The position numbers and the translations under genes are program-made. The notes beneath the pieces are model-generated. The model searched no databases and was not told the origin of the DNA. It saw only the letters and a list, made by a program, of their open reading frames with translations. From contig NC_030388.2 in assembly GCF_001625215.2 (NCBI RefSeq), positions 26,648,558-26,712,557 on the forward strand: DNA of 64,000 nt, written 5' to 3'. Below, one piece after another: positions 49,057-62,146 of the stretch; the first letter of the stretch is position 1, and every line of letters starts with the position of its first letter. The stretch is from Daucus carota subsp. sativus (Eukaryota > Streptophyta > Magnoliopsida > Apiales > Apiaceae).

Positions 49057-52000
49057 CTATCGGTAGTAAGCTTGCTGGTAAACTGGAGTCATTCCGTTAC
49101 CATAGCCTCCATATGCAGGATAGCTCATTGGAACTCCTGGATATGACGCTGCTAGAGGAGGAGATGCTGCTTCCGGTGAGTAAACATAATGGCTGGCTTG
49201 TGGACTCCTGCTGCCATGCCCGTACATTGGTGGTGCAACCTGGTATTGCGGAACCCCAGTAGCAGGGTACTGAGTGTGTGAGGGAGACCTTACGAATGTG
49301 GGAGGTGCTGGAAAAGATGACACGTAGGCATTTGTCAAGCGCCCTGCCTTGGCTGGGGGCATGGGGCCTCCGTTGTTGGTTCTTGTTCGCTTGTTGGCAG
49401 GGACAGCTGCTGGCCTTTTCTTTTCTGTCTTGACCTTCTCCAACTGCTCGAGTCGTTTCTTCAAGCTTTCTGAAGGGAATTCAGCCTCTAGTTTGTACTC
49501 TTCAATGCACTTGACAACAGCTCGTAATGCAGACTGCTCTTTTCGTGCTGCTAGCTGCTGTCAAACACACGAAAACGATAAGGGATAGTTAGATCATGTT
49601 CTCCACAAGTTTTATAAAAAAGATCCTACACGTTAATTTACAGATAATACAACAAATTAAGATTTCTATATAGTAAAGTTCTGCAGGGGCATGTACAGCC
49701 AATATGATAAAGAAACAATAGCTGAAAATGACAATCATATAATGCCATGGAAGCAGAATTCTACAAGTTACATAACCTATGGCAGCAAATTTTAAATATT
49801 TACAACTGGGACAACAGAGGACTGTCTTAAAGTCTAATTATGGGAGAAGTCCTACAGAATAGAACACCGCCACTTGCCATTTTGAACTTCCAATACGAGC
49901 AAAAGAAGTGTGGTTTACCTCAAGCGGTGGCACATGAACCATTAGCACTGAACTATATACAGAAATTAATGATTATATGAGCCTTTTAAAGGAAGAAAAC
50001 AAATAATAACCATTTGAGTGATAAAACAATAGAGCATGTAAATCAAGGTCTAAGAAAGCAATACATACAGCAGCTCGGCTCGAATTATTAGGATCCTCTA
50101 AGATAGTAGTTGCAGCCTTTTTAGCATCCTTTAAGAAGGCTTTTAGCAGTGGCACAGGCGGGAATCTGTCCACAAGTCCAACTTCATAAGTGAAATGCAC
50201 AGCATCAACTTGTTGGCCTCTACTAATCAATTCTTCAATCATATCTGTGCAAAAAGAAATTAGACCCGATTAGAACAGCTAGAAAACTGAAATATGTCAG
50301 ATTATACTGTTATAATGTATAAATGTGCTAAGAGCATTCACAATAAGAAAGTGTAGTTAGAAACCACGCGAACGTGTCATTTCAGTTTTCTGTGGAACAT
50401 TGCATAGACTAGAACTCCATGGTCACATTTTTAGTTATTAGTTTGGTGATTAAAGTCTCATTCTAACGTTGTGTCCAGCAAATTGCATACTCATGTGTTT
50501 CAATTATCCGATAACAAAAGTACCTCCTATACATATGACAGCATGAACTAGAACTATACAAGTAATGAACTAAAAAAGAAATTTGCAAATATCAACCAGC
50601 ATGGTAACCTGTATATTAAAGTGGAACTAGTACTCAAGTTCTACAGTTCTAAAAAACATAACACCCTCCATATATGGATGACAATAGAAAATGATTCACC
50701 ACTTAATTAAGACCAAAACAAAGCAGTATCAAGAAACTGTCCCCGTACCGGAATATATTTACAGAACTTGCACAAGAAAAGAGCTATTCTGCTATTTTTA
50801 AGTCCTATCGTACAATCAAATCATATTACGATGTCTATATATAGAAAAATTTACATGGCTTAATATTATATAGCCTCCTCGTCATAATGGACAGAGACGA
50901 AACTGCAAATGTACGTATTGCCTATAATTAATATCAGTTTAGTGTGAGATATGCATCCACACAAACAAATTTCTCCAATGGATCATATCGAGGACTTAGT
51001 AATTACTAGAAGCATTCTTGGAAAAATGCAAGTCAGTTACATATGACCTTAACTGATTACCAAAGGCTTTAATTACCTGGCAACTTGCACGAAAGCCAAC
51101 AACTTTTTTTTTAATTTCCAAGTGAAACGCAGTATGCAAAAACAGCATTAAACACATTGAAGAATAACAGCAGGGCGGTAGTACAAACATATCTATCAAG
51201 AAGCAAAACATCATCACATGCAAATGCCCCTGACAACTAGCAGAGCAGACATCACCATGGAGTGATACTGTTAACTAGAAACTCACATTCTAATATGGCC
51301 TACTAGATTAATAATGGAACAGGACCACACAAAAATTCCATTGAGCCAGGGAGCTTGTCAAACAATATTTAACATTTCAATTTCAGAACTACTGTGACAC
51401 AAATTTATACTTCAGTCTCATTAGTTTAATAAGATTATTACCATACAACGACAATAGTTATCGACATCCAGATAAGATAAGAAAAATGGACTATAAATAA
51501 TTCTAACAGTGGCTTGCTACCAACTCTGTCCAGTGGTTGCTAATAAAAGTAATCACCCTCAAAATTGGCAACCAGATGTTGACTGGCAAGTGCAAAAACC
51601 AGGTGGGTTCCTACAGATGTCCATGTATAAAGTCAAGGAAAGACAGCTAAATTGGCTAAATAGGAAAAACCAAGCCTCAAATTTCAAAATTATATTCTCA
51701 TTTTCATGTTAACAACAATTTAGTTATGTGTTTAGTATACTATGTATGACCTATTAAGCATCCAAGTAATCACCATAATTAATGCTTCTAGACTCATTAA
51801 AACTTACTAACTAGTTACCCAGCTTGAAACTAGCAAACAAAGTGTAAACCACAGATCCAGCAACTAGACCAAAGGCCAAATGCAAATCTAAGATGCTATC
51901 AAAATTTAAACAAGTAGTCATGTACTTACCGTCTTAGGCTAATTTTTTTTTATAGTCCAGCATAGAACCAAAAAATACCTACTGCAACTAGAATAGCATT

Positions 52001-53028
52001 GGAAAGCAAATATTGAAGACCATGACCTAGATTTATGCACAAAAATTCTCCATATGAAGACATAACTAACATAATCATATACCTAAACAATTGAATAAGA
52101 ACGATATAAAATTCAGGAAACGAAATGTACTACCAGGCATCTTATCACCCAATCCAAGCGAAACCGCAAGCTTAGGCATCTGCTTCCTCCAAGCAGAGCC
52201 AACAACAAGCTTCCTATACAAATCAAGATCCTCATTCTTGACAATCCCAAAAGTAACCAAATGCTGCAAGAACGTATGCACATCCGGCGTCTTGACATTC
52301 TCAATCCCCCCGCGCTGCTCCAAACTCTTCTTCCACTCCTCCGCAATCTTCCCAGCATTCTCCTTCACTTTGGGCGTCACCAACATCCTCTTATCCCCCA
52401 AAATCGGATCCACCACCACCGGAATCAACGACTCCAGCACCATCACACAAGCCCACCCCAAATCATTCAATCTCTCACTCTTGTTCTCCCTCTTATCTTC
52501 CGGAAACACCCCCGATATCGCCTCCAACACGAATCTCGCCGGATCAATACAATCCGACAAAGCCGCCGGGATTTTCGCCCGAATCGAATCCAGCTCCTTC
52601 TTCCTCGTCGTAATAAACCTCCAAAACCCTAGCGAATCCATCCGTGTACAAAACCTCCTCAGCCTCAACAACAGCCCCTCCGAATCATCCACCGCTGCCA
52701 CGTCATCACCGGAATCCTCTTCTAGACTCAGCGCAGCGGCCTTGCGCTTCTCGACCGTCTCAAAAGCAACAGACATGGATTTAACAAGACTGAGCTCACG
52801 AGTCTCGAGGTTCTTCAAACTCAGTGAAGTCTCCGAGTCGAGCTTATCGAGTTTCGACTTGATCGCGGCCGATTTCATCTTGAGATCGTTCTCGAGAGTG
52901 GTGAAATGATCGGAGAGCTCCTTCCAGAGAAGCGTGCAGCTCGTCATCAGTGACGTCTGCCGCTGGAAGTCGTCGAAACTAGCTTGCGGCGGGTGAGTCA
53001 CCTCGCCGGGATCGGCGATCGAGGCCAT
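49057..53028 (-). CDS. FRL4A: FRIGIDA-like protein 4
   Basis: Member of the FRIGIDA family, plant nuclear proteins linked to flowering-time (FLC) control. It resembles the FRL4 subgroup, whose own role is less clear than FRIGIDA's. Three exons in transcript order join in frame: 53028-52134, 50244-50069 and 49557-49057, 523 residues against 532 for Arabidopsis FRL4a. The N-terminus MASIADPGEVTHPPQASFDD is followed by the conserved FQRQTSLMTSCTLLWKELSD and a coiled coil. The Frigida domain covers the middle (RFCTRMDSLGFWRFITTRKK, KTPDVHTFLQHLVTFGIVKN). Exon 3 has KKRLEQLEKVKTEKKRPAAV, KAGRLTNAYVSSFPAPP and a Tyr/Pro/Gly-rich tail ending YQQAYYR. The in-frame ATG five codons upstream at 53043 is less likely, as the family begins MGS/MAS. 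Intron 1 is about 1.9 kb. Confidence 0.95.
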
Positions 53029-53054
53029 GGCGTCGTCAAACAAAATGAAACCCT

Positions 53055-53112
53055 AGGGAGGGAGAGAGAGAGTTCTAGAGAGAGAGAATGTGTTTTTTGT
53101 AGAGAGAGATAA
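53055..53112 (-). promoter_or_regulatory. GA/CT-rich leader of the FRIGIDA-like gene
   Basis: Runs of gagagaga lie just upstream of the start codon on the plus strand, which is (CT)n in the sense of the gene. CT-rich 5'UTRs and core promoters are common in plants. Confidence 0.5.
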
Positions 53113-53233
53113 AGTGGAGTTGAATGAAGGGGAGGGAGTGACGACGTGGATAAGATGTAGTGCGCCACGTGTGATGCTGGTCTGACATAAAGGCGGGCAA
53201 GGGTAAGTTGCGCATGGGGTGCGTAGGTTAAGA

Positions 53234-53697
53234 GGGGTGTATTGGATTGGGATTTTAAAACATTTTTTTGCATTCATGAAATCCGAGGGTATTCGATTGG
53301 GATTGTTTGAAATCCATTAAAATCTTGAGGTATTCAATTGGGATTTTAAATTATGCTACAAAATCCAGTGGTATTCAATTGGGATTTTAAATTATGCTTT
53401 AAAATCCGATGGTATTCAATTGGGATTCTTTAAAATCCATTAAAATCTGATGGTATTCAAATGCTGATAGATTTTTTTGCATTTCATAAAATGATGGATT
53501 TTGTGGCATTCTTCAGTTTATTTTAAGTTTTTTGAAATCCCACCAAAATCAATGGGATTTTGAAGCATTGTACTTAAATCCTATAAACTCTGCGACATTT
53601 TATCAAGAATCCGCACAAAATCAAAATCACACATAATCCATTAAAATCCATAGACCGAAAACAATCCATTAAAATCTCAATCGAATACACCCTCGTA
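53234..53697. mobile_element. MITE with GGTGTATTGGATTGGGATTT ends and internal repeats
   Basis: The left end gtgtattggattgggatttt and the right end aaaatctcaatcgaatacac are inverted. In addition, the word ggtattcaattgggatttt or a variant recurs five times within the left 230 bp, so the left TIR is amplified in tandem. The right half carries matching caaaatcaatgggatttt-type words. It lies about 200 bp upstream of the FRIGIDA-like start codon. Confidence 0.75.
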
Positions 53698-53699
53698 AG

Positions 53700-55110
53700 A
53701 TGGCGTAACATTGGCTGTACAAATTGGAGAAGGTGTAATAAGAAGATTCCTGTAGTCTCTGCTAACTAAAATGTCAGGAATATGATTACCTTGTTCAGGA
53801 ATGTAGAGTACATAATTTTTGTTAACTCCCAGGGGTCATAGTATAAAGAGATTTTCTATGAGTGAAAATTACTTCAGTAAGAATGGTAAATTTTGATGAG
53901 TGGATAAATAATAAATGTTAATGGATTTTGTATTCATACCAATTCCAGCAATAAAAATAAGGCATTTTCGTGAGAAGTGGTGTTTATTGTGGTCTGTGGA
54001 CATACATTATAAAGACTTTTATTTAAATCAGAAATCGATTATGAATTAATCAGAGATTTATCATAACTTTTTGAATAAATTAAAAAAAACTAATTAAATC
54101 CGACTTTAACTGATAAATCAGTAATAAAAAATTTCAAGAATAATATTGTTATGAAAATTGAGTCGGGGAGTTATTTTACTGATATTAGAATTAAGAACAT
54201 ATAACAATTAATAAATATGATAAAAAAGGTCTATCTCAACTTTATATAAAGTAGAAAATTTGGACAGCATGCACAGAGTGGCGTTCGAAGAATCCAAATG
54301 TTAAGGGGTCAACTATAACATAGTTCCAAATATATACAAATATACAATCACGAATTAAGTTAAAATATCTCATTTCATGGATGCCCATTCACTTAAACAG
54401 CAATCAGATGAGTTATTTTAATCCATTTTGTCCTTCCAAGATAGAGAACAATTCATACACTGAATATATTGAAATATTTAACTGTATTTTTAGCTTTTTA
54501 CTATTTATCTGCAGTGTAAAACGTTACACCAAATACTTGAGAATTACGGAACTTTTGAAAATTAAATAGATGGGCGGTGATGGATTGATTTGAGTGATGA
54601 AGTTCCAAAAACAAGACAACAATCAGGGTAAAAGATAATCTGAACTAGGTAAATGAGAGATTACGCTAGTTAAAAATTGAGAAATGACAGGAGGTTGGTT
54701 AATAGACATTTACCAACCTGTAAATGTCATCTTGTTTTCCATGATTTGATTTTTTTTAATTACGTTAATAATATAATTGGGAAAGAGTGAAATAAAAGTA
54801 TAATCAAATAGGATCCTTTGCCCTATGCAGTTAAAAAGAATAGGGCACTATTGTAACGCTCAAAATTAATAAGAACTTATTTTGCAATTTTCTTAGAAAT
54901 TGATAATTTGAATATTATTTTTAATAACGTGGTTAACATCCCGATAAAATTCCTCAAAAAAAAAACATCCCGATAAATTATTTCATAAATGGAAGAACAT
55001 TATATTTTGTATTAAATTTAATAATATAATGCAAGAATAATTTGTAATTTAGTTGGAATCTTTGATTTTTCCTACATCACCATTTTCTTTGCTTTTCCCA
55101 ATAATCATAA
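53700..55110. other. AT-rich intergenic sequence
   Basis: No exon or clear element was recognised. Confidence 0.4.
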
Positions 55111-55116
55111 AAAATT

Positions 55117-55401
55117 GAGTAAAATACAAAGTGGTGACCGAATTTTATCCGTTTTTGCATTTTAGTGGCCGAAATTTCAAAATTACGAATAGAAGGCCAG
55201 ACTTTATTTTTATGTTTCAAAGAAATGACTAAAGACCACTTTTATGAGGAAAAAAATAATTTTTTTCCCTTAAAAAAGTGGCCCTTAGCCACCTTTATGA
55301 CGAATTAAAGACGATATATGGCCACTGTATTGCAAATTTGAATTCACGGCCACCAAAACGAAAAAATAGATAAAGTTCAGCTACTAATATATATTTTACT
55401 C
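55117..55401. mobile_element. MITE with about 55-bp TIRs
   Basis: Left end gagtaaaatacaaagtggtg and gcattttagtggccg; the right end contains cggccaccaaaacg and tatattttactc, the inverted counterparts. The interior repeats gtggcc in both orientations. No clean target duplication could be read in the A-rich flanks. Confidence 0.6.
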
Positions 55402-56159
55402 AAAAAAAAATTATATAAACATAAGAGCATCTCATATACGATGTCTTAAGTTGTAATATTGAGAAATATGTCCAAAAGTTCACTCCAACAGAATCTCTAT
55501 TCATTCTGTGAACATCATTTATCCATTTTTCATTCCCCGTAAATAGATAATCCCAGACCCACACTCACACATCATTTGGTTTTTAATAATCAAATATTCA
55601 ACTCTCACATTTTGCACACTCTTTTCCATATTTTTTTTTTCAAAAAAAATTGAATTTAATATTATAATAATAATAAAAAAACACAAATAGAGATTATTGT
55701 GAGAGCTGTCCATCAATGTAGAGTCATTATTTTTTAAAATTCAAATTATTTATCATATATTTAGAAAAAAAATTTGAAACACGGCTGAAAATGCTCTCAT
55801 AAACATATTAATTTTTTTTCTTCTTAATACTAGCATGTTGTGCCCCCACGTAACGATACATCTTGTAATTATTTTTAACTTCTACTCTATTTTACTTCGA
55901 GACAAACGAAAAACATGTGTGATAAGAATACCATCATTTTACAACACAAAATCATTGATTTTTCCTAATTTACCGTCTTCTTTGCTTTTCCCAAAAATCA
56001 AATAAAATTTATATAAACATAAGAGCATCGCATATATGGGGTACTAGAAAAAATCTGCACGAAAGCAAATAAATGCACCATCCACATGACTTAGCGTAAG
56101 CACAGACTTTAGAAAAAATAGAAATAAAACATTTTACGGTACAAATAACCAAATATATT

Positions 56160-56400
56160 GGGGTCGTTTGGATGAATTTAAAATAAATGATTCTTGCTTA
56201 AAATAAAAAAATGGAGTAGAAGTTAGAATCAAGTTATGGGGGTGTTTGTTTACGGCCTTTAAGCCCAACTCCTGGTTTATAAGTTAGAAGCACTTATTTG
56301 TACCGTTTGTGTAAAAAATCAAGAAGCGCTTCTGGTTTATAAGTTAGAAGCACTTATTTGTACCGTCTGTGTAAAAAATCAAGAAGCATTTATAAAAATT
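56160..56400. mobile_element. Degenerate GTTTGG-type MITE with tandem duplication
   Basis: It starts gggtcgtttggatgaattta, like the element at 16986. A unit of about 62 bp (ctggtttataagttagaagc, acttatttgtaccgt, gtgtaaaaaatcaagaagc) occurs twice in tandem at about 56270-56391. Confidence 0.6.
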
Positions 56401-56670
56401 TAGGAATGCTAACTTTTGTATCGTTTTTGTAATTTGATTAGCATATTAATGGCATTCAAAATCATACAATTTATTGTGAGCACAAGTACAAGAACTAATT
56501 ATTTTTCCGCGTTTGAGTAGTTTTAATTGATTAATATCACAAATATTTATAAAAAATGATAAATATCTCAAAAGCTGGTCTCAAATTCTAATTGAAAATA
56601 CCAGATTGATTCCATCCACATAAATGATAATGAGACTTCTTATATATACATTAATCACCAACTAAAATTA

Positions 56671-56912
56671 TATTCCCTCCATTCCCTCATTTGTTTACAT
56701 TGGGGGAGGGGCTCGGCACGCATTCTAATACTCTTATAAAGCGTAGTTTGATAAATTATTTTGAATTTTTTTTCCTGAATAAAAGTTTGATATTTATATT
56801 TTTATAAAAAAAAGAAATTTTTTAAAAATAAGTTATACAACTATGTTTTATATGTGCCTTAGCGTGTGAAGCGGTGTAAAAAAACTGTAAAGAAATGAGA
56901 GGAACGGAGTAA
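56671..56912. mobile_element. Stowaway-like MITE, diverged
   Basis: The left end ttccctccattccctcattt and the right end gaaatgagaggaacggagta are inverted, with TA next to both. The interior has A/T homopolymers. Confidence 0.65.
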
Positions 56913-57611
56913 TATACACAGTATTTATTCTTCACCGAAAAATTAAAACAATTTCAGCAAAACCATGGAATCCGAAGTAGAGGAAAATGAAGGAAAAGAG
57001 GTTGAGTCTGTGCAGAGAGGCAGGCAGGAGCAATGAGTGAAAAGGCTGGGGGAAAAGTAAGTTGAGTGGGGATGAAAAGTGGGTCATCACCCACTGACCA
57101 CCACATGGAACTAGTCAGATAAAGTTACCCACATTGCCGCCCTCATTTCTTCCCTCTACTAGCCTCCCTCTACTCTCTAGATCTACTACCCCCTCTTGCC
57201 TTCATAATTGCACACAACTACATATATATACACTTCTCTTCTACGTCATCATGCTAGCCATATCCTCTATTTTAAAATTTGAAATAGATAATCAATTGTC
57301 GGTTAAAGAAGATAATAATACGTTCTTGATAAATTTACTGTATAATTTAAATTTTTTAATATTTCAGGAGAGGTGCTCACTTAAGATCCTACCTAACTAT
57401 ATTGGTTAAAAATGATTATTTAATTTATACTCACCAAAAACAAGTAAAATTTGTTGAATGTCAAAATAGATTGTGCTTTGTAAAACCAATTTTGGTAATT
57501 AGTCTTATCTTAAAAATAGTATAATAGCTTATTTTTACTATTTCAAATAAAATGTATTATTTAAATATAGTAATAGATGATGTGACATTTGAGTACAAAG
57601 ATTAACAAATA

Positions 57612-57870
57612 CTCCCTCCATTCTTTTTAGTCGTCACATTTTTATTTATATTGGTTAAATTGATTAACTTTTTACTAAAGATTATAAATCTCCTTTTCAT
57701 TATTTTAAAAAACAAATAATTACATCTTAAAGTAGATTAAAATTTATTTCCGATAACATATTTTTTTAATTTTACTAATTGATAAAATAATAATAAATTT
57801 CAGTCAAATTTTGATCAATTTGACTTGCACAAAACCAAACGTGACAACTAAAAAGTAACAGAGGAAGTGC
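57612..57870. mobile_element. Stowaway-like MITE
   Basis: The left end CTCCCTCCATTCTTTTTAGT followed by cgtcacattt pairs with aaacgtgacaactaaaaagt and aacagaggaag on the right. TA flanks the left end. Confidence 0.7.
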
Positions 57871-59460
57871 ATAGTAAATATCAAGAGTTTAACTATAATT
57901 ATAAACCAGCAGTTAATTTAGTTATATTATGTGTGTTTGTATTACTTTGATTGTCTTAAATAAGAGTTTATTTCGGGGGGAAAATAGGTAAAAATGTGTT
58001 TTATTTTGAAAAATATTATTTATTATTGAATATCGAATATAAAACACTTTCTAAATATTTGTTTCTTAAAAAATATTAAAATACACACTTTTATGTCTGT
58101 ATTCTCGTAAGTACTTATTAATCAAATAAGCACATTAATCTGACGCAAATTTTTAGCTAAAAATTTTGTAGATTAGAAATGCTATAACAATACCTTCCAT
58201 AAAATCATGAAATCTGAAATCAAAATTTTGTACATCGCATGAACTGTTAAAAAAACCATCCAAAAGATTATAAGAACCGAATTCAAAAAAGCTAGAGACA
58301 ATAGGATCTGGTTTTAGATAACTGTACAAGTACTTTTCTCCAGCTGGTATGGAGCTTTGCAGAATAATAAAGCAAGCATAATACTTTTCCTGGCTACAAA
58401 CCATTTCTCATCTCCGATCTTACTAGAAACATTAAACAAAAATGCTCAGCACAATTAGGAAAAAAGGAATCATGTCGAAGAACAAAGATTTAAAAGAAAC
58501 AAGTGGTGTGAATGAACAAATGCAGCATGCGCATCTGTACTGTTGGTCTCTGCAGCAACCACAATTAAATCATAATAATGGCTACTCGGTTTTCTTTTTT
58601 CGTTGTAGTATTTTAAGAGCTGTGTCTTCAAAAACACACATTACTCTGTGTTACTACAATCACTCGCATTTTAGCTAACGTAAACATAAAGATGAAAGCT
58701 GTTTCTTTCCCTCATGTTCAATTTTTGGACATTTCAACCTGTTGTCTTAAATTTCAAGCCAGGGAACGTGAATTATACGTACACAAATAAATTAAAAAAA
58801 ATTAATAATCAGCATAACATACCTTTACAGAAAACAAACAGAAGCTTAACTTTAAAAAAAGAACATATATCTAACAGTCACATGGTAATTAAAAAATAAT
58901 TTATGTTCTAAATTTACATTTAAAGTGCATATTCCCACTATTACTGTATGTGTGAGAGTTTTTTTTTTTTTTTTTTAATGCAGAAAGGGACATGTTCTGA
59001 ACCAGGAGGCGTAATAACAATTTCTCTTCTCTGAGGAAGTCGAACCTGTGCCAAGACATGCTGATTCTACGAAAGTTTGATAAATCTAAACTTGAAAAAC
59101 ATACCTAAACCCTATCCAAACAATAATAATATATTTTGAGTAAAGCAAAGCAAAAAACAAGGCTATAAAGTAAGGATAAACCTAAACTTAGGTAGGTGCG
59201 TAGATTGAAAATGTAATCTTTTGTAGTATAGCCTAACAATATCGTCCTATAAAAATGTTCGCGCTCCAAAGGTACCAAAAGTAAAAAGAGTTTTGTATTA
59301 GAATTAGAATGACTACTGAAGTAAACGGTTTTTGGTAAATTATGAAGCAAATGTTACACATAGCTTGGCATATATTTAAAATTGAGGGAGGCAGCGACCG
59401 AAAATTAAACTATAAACAGATATATATAATAATTATTGTAAACCATTTATGCATTTTTAA
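57871..59460. other. AT-rich intergenic sequence
   Basis: Short open frames exist on both strands (for example 58153-58404), but none shows conserved words or exon signals. Confidence 0.4.
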
Positions 59461-59469
59461 TTTTTAATA

Positions 59470-59750
59470 GACTCGACACAGGGACATTGGCAGTTTCGGG
59501 TAACGGGTCGTGTTCGTGTCAGCAATCGGGTCAATTTCGAGTCGATTTCGGGTCAAGCTAAAATCACTTAAAATTGAATAAAACTGAAAATTGAAGTTAT
59601 TAGAAACGAAATTAGAATTTCGGGTCATGTCGGGTCCATTTCGTGTCAAAACGGGTGATTTTCGGGTCACTTTCGGGTTTTGTCTCAGTAAATCAGGTTA
59701 CGGGTTTGGGTCGGGTTCGGATCGTGTCTGATATTGCCAGCCCTGCATTC
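59470..59750. repeat. CGGGTC-rich repeat with CAGGG ends
   Basis: The outer words cagggacattggcag and ctgatattgccagccctg are imperfect inverted repeats. The interior is full of cgggtc and tcgggt words. This is a known style of hAT-like non-autonomous plant repeat. A fragment of a relative lies at 26843-26897. Confidence 0.6.
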
Positions 59751-60586
59751 AAATCAATGTGAAGATATAAAGAAAAGGCATACATCGAGGACAGCCAGGT
59801 TTTGTACTTGACCCAAATACATTAAGGCCCATATGATCTTGACCCACTACCAAAAGACTAGGCCCATAATACCAAAACAATATGTTCTCGATTGTTGACC
59901 GTCGCTCCTACGCTCCTACGGTTCTACCAGAAATAACTAAAACTTCTTTTGCAACCATAAAATCATATATAGACGATATTAAAAAACCGTCATTACATGA
60001 TTGCTTATACTCAATAATTCAAATCGCTTTTTAACTTTGATAAAAGAATTATAATTAATAGTAGTACAAATCCAAACACTCAGACTCGCTCAAAAATTTT
60101 CGGGTTTAAATACTAAATCCAAGGACTCGGATCCAAAATTTTGAGTTTCAGTTTGGATATCCGACCCCGATTATTATTGTCATCCCTAGAAAAAAGTCGA
60201 CAGAAAAAAGTCGAAGCTGCATATGGCAAAAGATAAAGCCCATCTAGTTCCACTGTGCTTAACAAAACAAGCTCACTTAGGGATAATGTCTCGGAGAAGT
60301 TGAGAACTACAGATACAAGAGAAGGGTATTTTAAACCTCTTAAATGTCACCGGCTGGGGATATCCCCTTTGCTATATCCAAATCCTACTACAAATCAAAT
60401 CAGAAGATGGATACTGGACAATGCAGGATGAAAGCTTTGTCTAAATTTCGAAATAAAAAAATTAACTTCGATACACCTAAGGACTGCATTATCCATAATT
60501 ACTCGCAAAGAAACTAAGATTTAAGAACTTTAACATTAACAGATTGACTAATTTGCACATCTCTACCTTATGCGCTGATCCAAGAT

Positions 60587-62055
60587 CTAGTAATCCCTTT
60601 TGCTCACAATCTCCACCCTCGTCTTTGTGTCCTGATCAATCTTGTCAAAATCGGATGCAGTTGCTAGATAACCAAAGAGGATTTTCTCTTTCTCCCCTGT
60701 ATTCTTGTCGACCTTCACAAGGTTTGGATTGTTCTCCGCACTTTTGCTTGACACCAAATTTTCCATACCAGCCCAACTTCGCCGCCCATGGTTATCTTTC
60801 TCAAAGAACTCTCCCAGTCTTGTAGCCTCCTTTAACCCTGATTGATCACCAGCAAATTTGACCAAAGTAACACCCAGATGGCCCTGTTTCCCATATAAAG
60901 ACTTTGCTTTGCCACTAGTGAAACCAAGATCTGAATAAAGCCAGAAATAACAGATGCAGTAAGAAATGTCAAGAACATGGACTCTTGAAAATAGAGGACA
61001 AATGAAGCTATAAAATAGAAAACATCTCCACAATTGCGGCTTGAACCAAAAACATTCCTGCATATATCAACATTTCAGCTTAATATCTTGTACCTAAATC
61101 TATGTGGATGATTGCTCATGTGATACCAATTTTTGTTGCAGTAATTTGGCAACTAGTTCATACTTTAATTTATTATAGTATTGTAGTAAAACCTGTCTGC
61201 CTGTTTTTCTATAATGAATAACAAACAACATATTAAAAATGTTAAAATAGTTGGAATTAGTAAAGAAAATGAACGCTGGCTATTTCTGATGTGCAAATAT
61301 TCCGTTTCAAAAGCATCTGATGGACCAATCAAATTGGAGTAAGAACCATCTGACTCGACTAGAGAGTCTAACAAGTGAACATAAAATCACAAATCATCTA
61401 ATAATCATGAAAAGGAACAAGAATACTACAGAAAACTTTAAGAATGAACTGATTATTCTCCATATAATGAGGCAGAAAAATAGAACTGTCATCTAAAACC
61501 ATTAACACCTCCCTAACAAGGTAGTTTCCATTAATGCCACGAATTTGATAAACAAAACTCTCAAATTACTATCAATTTAAAAAACGAAGATAGTGTAGTA
61601 TATAATCATGCATCGCTGATGGTTAGTATTGTAGTGAATCACAGAGTATGTCAATTTGTAATTTGTTAATAGATATCATTATAATATGCTAATAACTGAA
61701 ATAAACAACAATGCCATATTTATGCAGTTAACAGCTCTTTAATATTCATTATAGGACCCAATGGGTATCCAGATAAACAGATTACCTAAATGGTTGGATG
61801 TAAAAAGAACCTGCCAAGAGCTGCCTATTGCTAAGCAACTTTTCGGGGGTGGAAAGTATTAAAAAGGAGATCCTCAACATAATAGGTACACTCTAAATTA
61901 CTCTGATTCTACTATCATACTTGGTGACCTCATAAGATACCTATTATACTATCATATATCACCTGATCACTGTATATCTACGAAAAATCATGTATACTGG
62001 GCATCAGTCATGACAGCCTCTACAAATATAATTTTTATTCAAATGTGCAAACAAA

Positions 62056-62146
<91 letters not shown>

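Noticed and set aside
52091-52909. 272-codon open frame on the plus strand
   Set aside because: Antisense shadow of FRIGIDA-like exon 1, whose minus-strand frame is strongly conserved.
58153-58404. 83-codon minus-strand open frame
   Set aside because: No recognised family, no splice or promoter signals, AT-rich context.
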